Notes under the pieces: model-generated
Told to the model about the DNA's origin: nothing
Databases searched by the model: none
Seen by the model: only the letters and a program-made list of their open reading frames with translations
NCBI GenBank assembly: GCA_040880525.1
Contig: JBBDIG010000019.1
Span: 31,016-95,015, forward strand
DNA: 64,000 nt
Reading direction: 5' to 3'
Source: Bacteroidia bacterium
Lineage (GTDB): Bacteria; Bacteroidota; Bacteroidia; CAILMK01; JBBDIG01
Shown: piece by piece, positions 60,567-64,000 of the stretch
Numbering within the stretch: the first letter of the stretch is position 1
How the letters are laid out: each line of letters opens with the position of its first letter
Program-made: the position numbers and the translations under genes

Positions 60567-61050
60567 AAAATAATTTTTCTTTAAATGTTAAATAAATTTT
60601 GAATCCGGGTTTAATTTAATCAGTTGTGCATCAATTTAAAGCTTATCTAACTTTTAATCAATTTATGTTTGCAACACTACGACAAATACATTGTCTCACC
60701 AAATTAAATGTAACATTGATGAAAAACTGTATTTTTTTAACCAAACTTTTTTGCATATTTCTCAGAACAATAAACAGGGGTTATGCCTATCCCATTCGCC
60801 CCCGTGTTGCGGGGGTGACGGCTACGTCTTGAGAAATTTTGCTGAAGCTTATGCCTTGTCGCTATAAATTATTGTCGCTCTCTCGCTCCGCATTTTCAGC
60901 GGAGTGTGAGTTATTTTCAGCCCGCTGGGTTATCCTTTTGTTACTACCGGTATTAAATCCCTACCGGGATTCCCGTTTTACGCGCTCATTTTATCGTCAT
61001 TGCGAACCCTTTGAAGAAATTAATTTGAACAGAGCACCACTGATAACTGC
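60567..61050. other. gap with palindromic elements, no gene seen
   Basis: CCCCCG/CGGGGG (60799-60804 with 60810-60815) and CTCCGC/GCGGAG (60886-60891 with 60899-60904) form short GC-rich hairpins. The dispersed repeat copy 2 lies between them at 60812-60855. The rest is AT-rich, and a 68-codon plus-strand frame at 60626 has no support. Confidence 0.45.
60812..60855 (+). repeat. dispersed repeat, copy 2
   Basis: It matches 58978-59020 in the same orientation (GGGGTGACGGCTACGTCTTG onward). It follows directly after the CCCCCG/CGGGGG hairpin. Confidence 0.6.
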
Positions 61051-63024
61051 TCACTGTTCACCGCTCACTGAAACATACCACATCTCAACGGGTCCCTTTC
61101 CTTTGGCCTCTACTTTTCCTCTTTCTTCAAATGTGAAGTCTGGATCATCTTTTATCAGCTCGTAGGTGCTTTGAGAGATGTTGACTTTCCCGACTTCACC
61201 TGCGCTTTCCATGCGGCTGGCGGTGTTCACTGTATCGCCCCATATATCATATTGGAATTTCTTCACACCTACGATGCCCGCTACCACGGGGCCGGTGTGG
61301 ATCCCTGCGCGCATTTCGAAGGCCGGTTTGCCGCTTACCTTATTAGCTGCTTTTCGTTGCGCAATGAAGTTTTGCATTTCTAAAGCAGCCCGCACAATAT
61401 TTTTCACTGAATCGTCAGTAGGCACGGGTAAGCCTCCGGCAGCCATGTAGGCATCACCAATGGTCTTGATCTTTTCTATGCCGTATTTGTCGCAGATGGC
61501 ATCGAATGCTTCGAAGCAGGTGTTGATCTCCTGCAGCAGCTCTTTGGCACTGAGCTGCTGCGAGGCCTGGGTGAATTCCTTGAAATCGGTAAACAGGATG
61601 CTGACCAAATCGAAATCCCGGGCTTCTGCACGGCCTTTGGCCTTTAGCTCCTCAGCAATTTCGGCTGGGAGAATGTTGAGCAACAGATTATCAGAGCGGT
61701 CTTTTTCCCTGGATATATCAGCGCGGGACTTCCGGATGTAACGAACGCGGTTATAAAGCCCTCCCGCAATCAGCAGGAAGACAAATCCGGAAACGATGGC
61801 AATATTGCGTTTTTGGCTTTCCTTCCTCACCACTTCCTCGTGGGCCATTTGTATTTTCAGTTTTTCCTCTTCCTTCTTCAGGCTGTCCGCCAGCATTTGC
61901 TTTTGAAATTCCATGCGCTCCAACTGCATGGCGGTTTCTTCTGTCTGGAGGCTGTCATTTAGCGCCAGCATTTGCTCATGATATTCCAGAGCTTTGTTAC
62001 CATTTCCGAGACCCTTGTATGCATCATATAGGCATTTGGCGGCATCCTTCTGAATTTCAAAACTTCCGATCTCTTTTGCCAGTTGCCAGGCTTTTTGACA
62101 TTCGGTAATAGCTTTTTGGTTATCTCCCTGAATGCCATAAAGGCTTCCGATACCATTCAGAGAATTAACAATTCCATTTTTATCCCCGATCTCTTCATAG
62201 TTCATCAGGCTTTTTTGCAGATATTCCAGCGCCTGTAAATGGTCGCCCAGGGCTTTATAAGTATTCCCTAAATTAATTTGGCAATCAGCAATACCTTTTT
62301 TATCACCGGTTTCCTGGTAGATATTTAAACCTCTTTGTAGCGTTTCCAGTGCTTTGGGAAAATCACCCTGATCTTGGTAAATGTTTCCTATATTGGTCAG
62401 GCAGCCGGCAATTCCTCTTTGATCTCCGATTTCCTCCCAGGTTTCTAAGCTTTTTTGGAAATATTCCAATGCTTTGGATTTATCCTTATTATTCACGTAT
62501 ATAATACCAATATTATTAAAGGCATTGGCCACACCTGTTTTATCCTTTAATTCCTCATAGATTACGGAACTTCGCTGGTAATATTCCAGCGCTTTGAGAA
62601 ATTGACCCTGATTATAATACACAAGCCCGATATTATTCAGGGAGCCAGCGATTCCTCTTTTATCCCCCATTTCCTCCCGGATCACTAAACACTTTTGGTA
62701 ATACTCCAGTGCCCTGGGGTAGTCCCCCCTGAGGCGAAATGAAATTCCCTGGATGTTCATCGCATAGGACATGAACTTCTTCAGTCCTTTAGCAGCCGCA
62801 AAATCATACTCCATTTGCGCAAAGTGGAAAGCTGAATCGGGCTGGCTGTACAGGTAGCCCTGAAAAGCTATTTTGTCAATGGCCTTCAGCCGGTTCGTGT
62901 CGGGTTGGGAATTGTCATTCCACACACTCCAAAGGGAGTCAAGGTTAGGCTTTTGTGCTACCAGCGGTTGGCTGCTCATCATAAGCATACAAAAGCCCAT
63001 CACAATGCGAAAAAGTTGTTTCAT
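61051..63024 (-). CDS. TPR-containing class III adenylate cyclase
   Basis: This 657-residue protein has a signal peptide (1-23). Tandem TPR repeats follow (about 90-345), six or more units of 40 residues with the KALEYxQKSL/DxxGIAxxLNNIG pattern. A coiled coil (about 358-402) leads to one TM (about 406-424) and a cyclase domain (about 445-650). Metal Asp are D480 and D524. The adenine-specifying pair is K520 (KTIGDAYM) and D593 (YDIWGD); N600 and R604 are the transition-state residues. It is thus a complete adenylate, not guanylate, cyclase. The periplasmic TPRs probably receive a protein signal. Confidence 0.88.
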   Translation of the reverse strand: MKQLFRIVMGFCMLMMSSQPLVAQKPNLDSLWSVWNDNSQPDTNRLKAIDKIAFQGYLYSQPDSAFHFAQMEYDFAAAKGLKKFMSYAMNIQGISFRLRGDYPRALEYYQKCLVIREEMGDKRGIAGSLNNIGLVYYNQGQFLKALEYYQRSSVIYEELKDKTGVANAFNNIGIIYVNNKDKSKALEYFQKSLETWEEIGDQRGIAGCLTNIGNIYQDQGDFPKALETLQRGLNIYQETGDKKGIADCQINLGNTYKALGDHLQALEYLQKSLMNYEEIGDKNGIVNSLNGIGSLYGIQGDNQKAITECQKAWQLAKEIGSFEIQKDAAKCLYDAYKGLGNGNKALEYHEQMLALNDSLQTEETAMQLERMEFQKQMLADSLKKEEEKLKIQMAHEEVVRKESQKRNIAIVSGFVFLLIAGGLYNRVRYIRKSRADISREKDRSDNLLLNILPAEIAEELKAKGRAEARDFDLVSILFTDFKEFTQASQQLSAKELLQEINTCFEAFDAICDKYGIEKIKTIGDAYMAAGGLPVPTDDSVKNIVRAALEMQNFIAQRKAANKVSGKPAFEMRAGIHTGPVVAGIVGVKKFQYDIWGDTVNTASRMESAGEVGKVNISQSTYELIKDDPDFTFEERGKVEAKGKGPVEMWYVSVSGEQ

Positions 63025-63086
63025 TGTAACGCAGAATTTGCCGGGAAATTTAGATCAAAATTCTGCATGTTGAGATACCGATTTTT

Positions 63087-63203
63087 GCTACGTAGCTATG
63101 GCGTTTCAACCCATCACGGGCACAAGTGATCCAAACCTACAATATTATTTACCGATCTTGTTTAGCACATTGACCGGTAGGGTTACGTAGCAATATATTT
63201 CCG
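63087..63203 (+). repeat. 117-bp hairpin repeat, unit A
   Basis: The unit starts with the palindrome GCTACGTAGC, then a stem-loop (CTATGGCGTTTCAACCCAT-type) and a segment ending TAGCAATATATTTCC. It is the first tandem unit and lies 63 nt upstream of the cyclase start. Confidence 0.8.
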
Positions 63204-63321
63204 GCTACGTAGCGATGGTATTTCAACCCATCGCGGGCACAAGTGATCCAAACCTACAATATTATTTACCGATCTTGTTTGGCACATTGACTGGGTAGGG
63301 TTATGTAGCAATATATTTCCG
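63204..63321 (+). repeat. 117-bp hairpin repeat, unit B
   Basis: It adjoins unit A in the same orientation with about seven differences (118 nt). CGATGG/CCCATCG forms the second stem. Confidence 0.85.
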
Positions 63322-63356
63322 GCTACGTAGCGATGGCGTTTCAACTCATCGCGGGT
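63322..63356 (+). repeat. 117-bp hairpin repeat, truncated unit C
   Basis: Only the first ~35 nt (both palindromes) remain before the sequence changes into the transposase flank. Confidence 0.75.
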
Positions 63357-63393
63357 TTTTGGCTATTCCCCCTGCTTCCGGTGCTGTGAGACC

Positions 63394-63415
63394 GGGTAGG
63401 GTTGAAACCCTACCC
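63394..63415. repeat. hairpin at the 3' side of the transposase
   Basis: GGGTAGGGTT (63394-63403) pairs perfectly with AACCCTACCC (63406-63415), with a 2-nt spacer. The left arm equals the tail sequence of the 117-bp units. The transposase stop lies 8 nt beyond, so this may be the element's end structure. Confidence 0.7.
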
Positions 63416-63422
63416 TACGTAG

Positions 63423-63854
63423 CTATACCATTCCCTCGATTTGCATCTCCAGACTTTTCAATTCATTTTTCAGGCTCATTTCCTGGTGATGTTTTTCCTG
63501 GTTCTTGATGTAATTTCTCACGTTTATTATGTGTGAGGGGCTAACGGATATAACAGCGTAACCATCTTGCCAGGCAAATGAGCCTTCAATTAATCCTTGC
63601 TCATTTAGCCATTTTGAAGATGCACCTTTTAGTTGCTTAACCATATCGCTTGCTGCATATTTTGGTTTCAGACATACCAGGCAATGCAGGTGATCTTCAA
63701 CTCCATTAATAAAATCCAGGTAATAATCATTTTCCTTGGAAATTTCGCGGATCTGATCAAAAAGGCTAAACCGGATTTCCTTTGTTAAAAGGGGCTCCCG
63801 GTTTTTCGTTGACCAAATCAGATGCAGCCAAATTGAATGATAGGTTTGTGACAT
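63423..63854 (-). CDS. IS200-like/Y1 transposase (REP-associated type)
   Basis: This 143-residue Y1_Tnp single-strand transposase begins MSQTYHSIWLHLIWSTKNRE. The HUH pair is in DHLHCL (H-L-H). The catalytic Tyr lies in RNYIKNQEKHH and the WQDGYAVISVSPSHI segment precedes it. Length and order match functional IS200/IS605-type TnpA, with no accessory TnpB. It lies among hairpin repeats, consistent with a RAYT/REP pair or an IS200-like element. It appears intact. Confidence 0.85.
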   Translation of the reverse strand: MSQTYHSIWLHLIWSTKNREPLLTKEIRFSLFDQIREISKENDYYLDFINGVEDHLHCLVCLKPKYAASDMVKQLKGASSKWLNEQGLIEGSFAWQDGYAVISVSPSHIINVRNYIKNQEKHHQEMSLKNELKSLEMQIEGMV

Positions 63855-63886
63855 GGTGATTATTTTTTGTTGTGAATCGAATTCCG

Positions 63887-64000
63887 GCTACGTAGCGATG
63901 GCGTTTCAACCCATCGCGGACACAAGTGATCCAAACCTACAATACTATTTACCGATCTTGTTTGGCACATTGACCGGGTAGGGTTATGTAGCAATATATT
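63887..64000 (+). repeat. 117-bp hairpin repeat, unit D, cut by window end
   Basis: Unit D begins GCTACGTAGC at 63887 and is nearly the same as B, continuing to the last base of the window. The array therefore continues to the right. Confidence 0.85.

Noticed and set aside
63087..64000. CRISPR array
   Set aside because: Repeats are ~117 bp, adjacent without unique spacers and lack any cas gene; they are hairpin repeats linked to a Y1 transposase.

Overview
The window reads as chromosomal DNA of a Bacteroidota bacterium with moderate GC. The evidence is: a type IX secretion (T9SS) C-terminal sorting domain and PKD-type cargo; many SPII lipoproteins; promoters of the Bacteroidota TAnnTTTG type and few obvious Shine-Dalgarno sequences; GT117/DUF2723; and Crp and AraC forms typical of the phylum. 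I cannot assign a genus.

Layout. (1) 1-20.8 kb is core: an AsmA-like protein cut by the window edge, a sensor kinase, tdk, an LpxD-like acyltransferase, an RluD-type pseudouridine synthase, an SSS symporter, a TlpA-like thioredoxin, a DUF2723 protein, the rpsF-rpsR-rplI operon, dnaX and icd. (2) 21.0-26.7 kb is a tandem array of six related lipoproteins, with a truncated seventh copy, a broken REP-associated transposase (RAYT) and three copies of a palindromic REP-like sequence. (3) 26.9-32.9 kb holds small envelope and hypothetical genes. (4) 33.0-45.4 kb is a copper/silver-type resistance island: two AraC regulators with HMA-like N-termini, CusA, a CusC-like outer-membrane protein, CusB and a CopA ATPase. 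(5) 45.5-64 kb is strongly rearranged accessory DNA: a deleted Fic gene, a giant T9SS cargo protein, a broken toxin-antitoxin pair, a BsuBI/PstI-like restriction-modification (R-M) operon with controller and a frameshifted nuclease, a Crp/outer-membrane-protein segmental duplication, an inversion-split DUF695-RraB gene, adenylate-cyclase debris beside an intact TPR-cyclase, and an IS200-like transposase set in ~117-bp hairpin repeats running off the window end.

How genes work together. In the metal island, CusCBA exports periplasmic metal and CopA exports cytosolic metal; the two HMA-AraC regulators, each next to part of the island, are the likely sensors. In the R-M operon the C-M-R genes overlap, and an inverted repeat over the promoter suggests autoregulation. 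The Crp-type regulator is followed by an outer-membrane protein gene whose promoter carries a Crp-like palindrome, and both the palindrome and its spacing are preserved in the duplicate copy.

The least expected observations are the lipoprotein/REP array, the HMA-AraC pair with one degenerate metal site, the duplicated Crp operator, the cyclase and DUF695-RraB rearrangements, and the transposase-linked 117-bp repeats. All family calls come from reading the translations; no database search was run.
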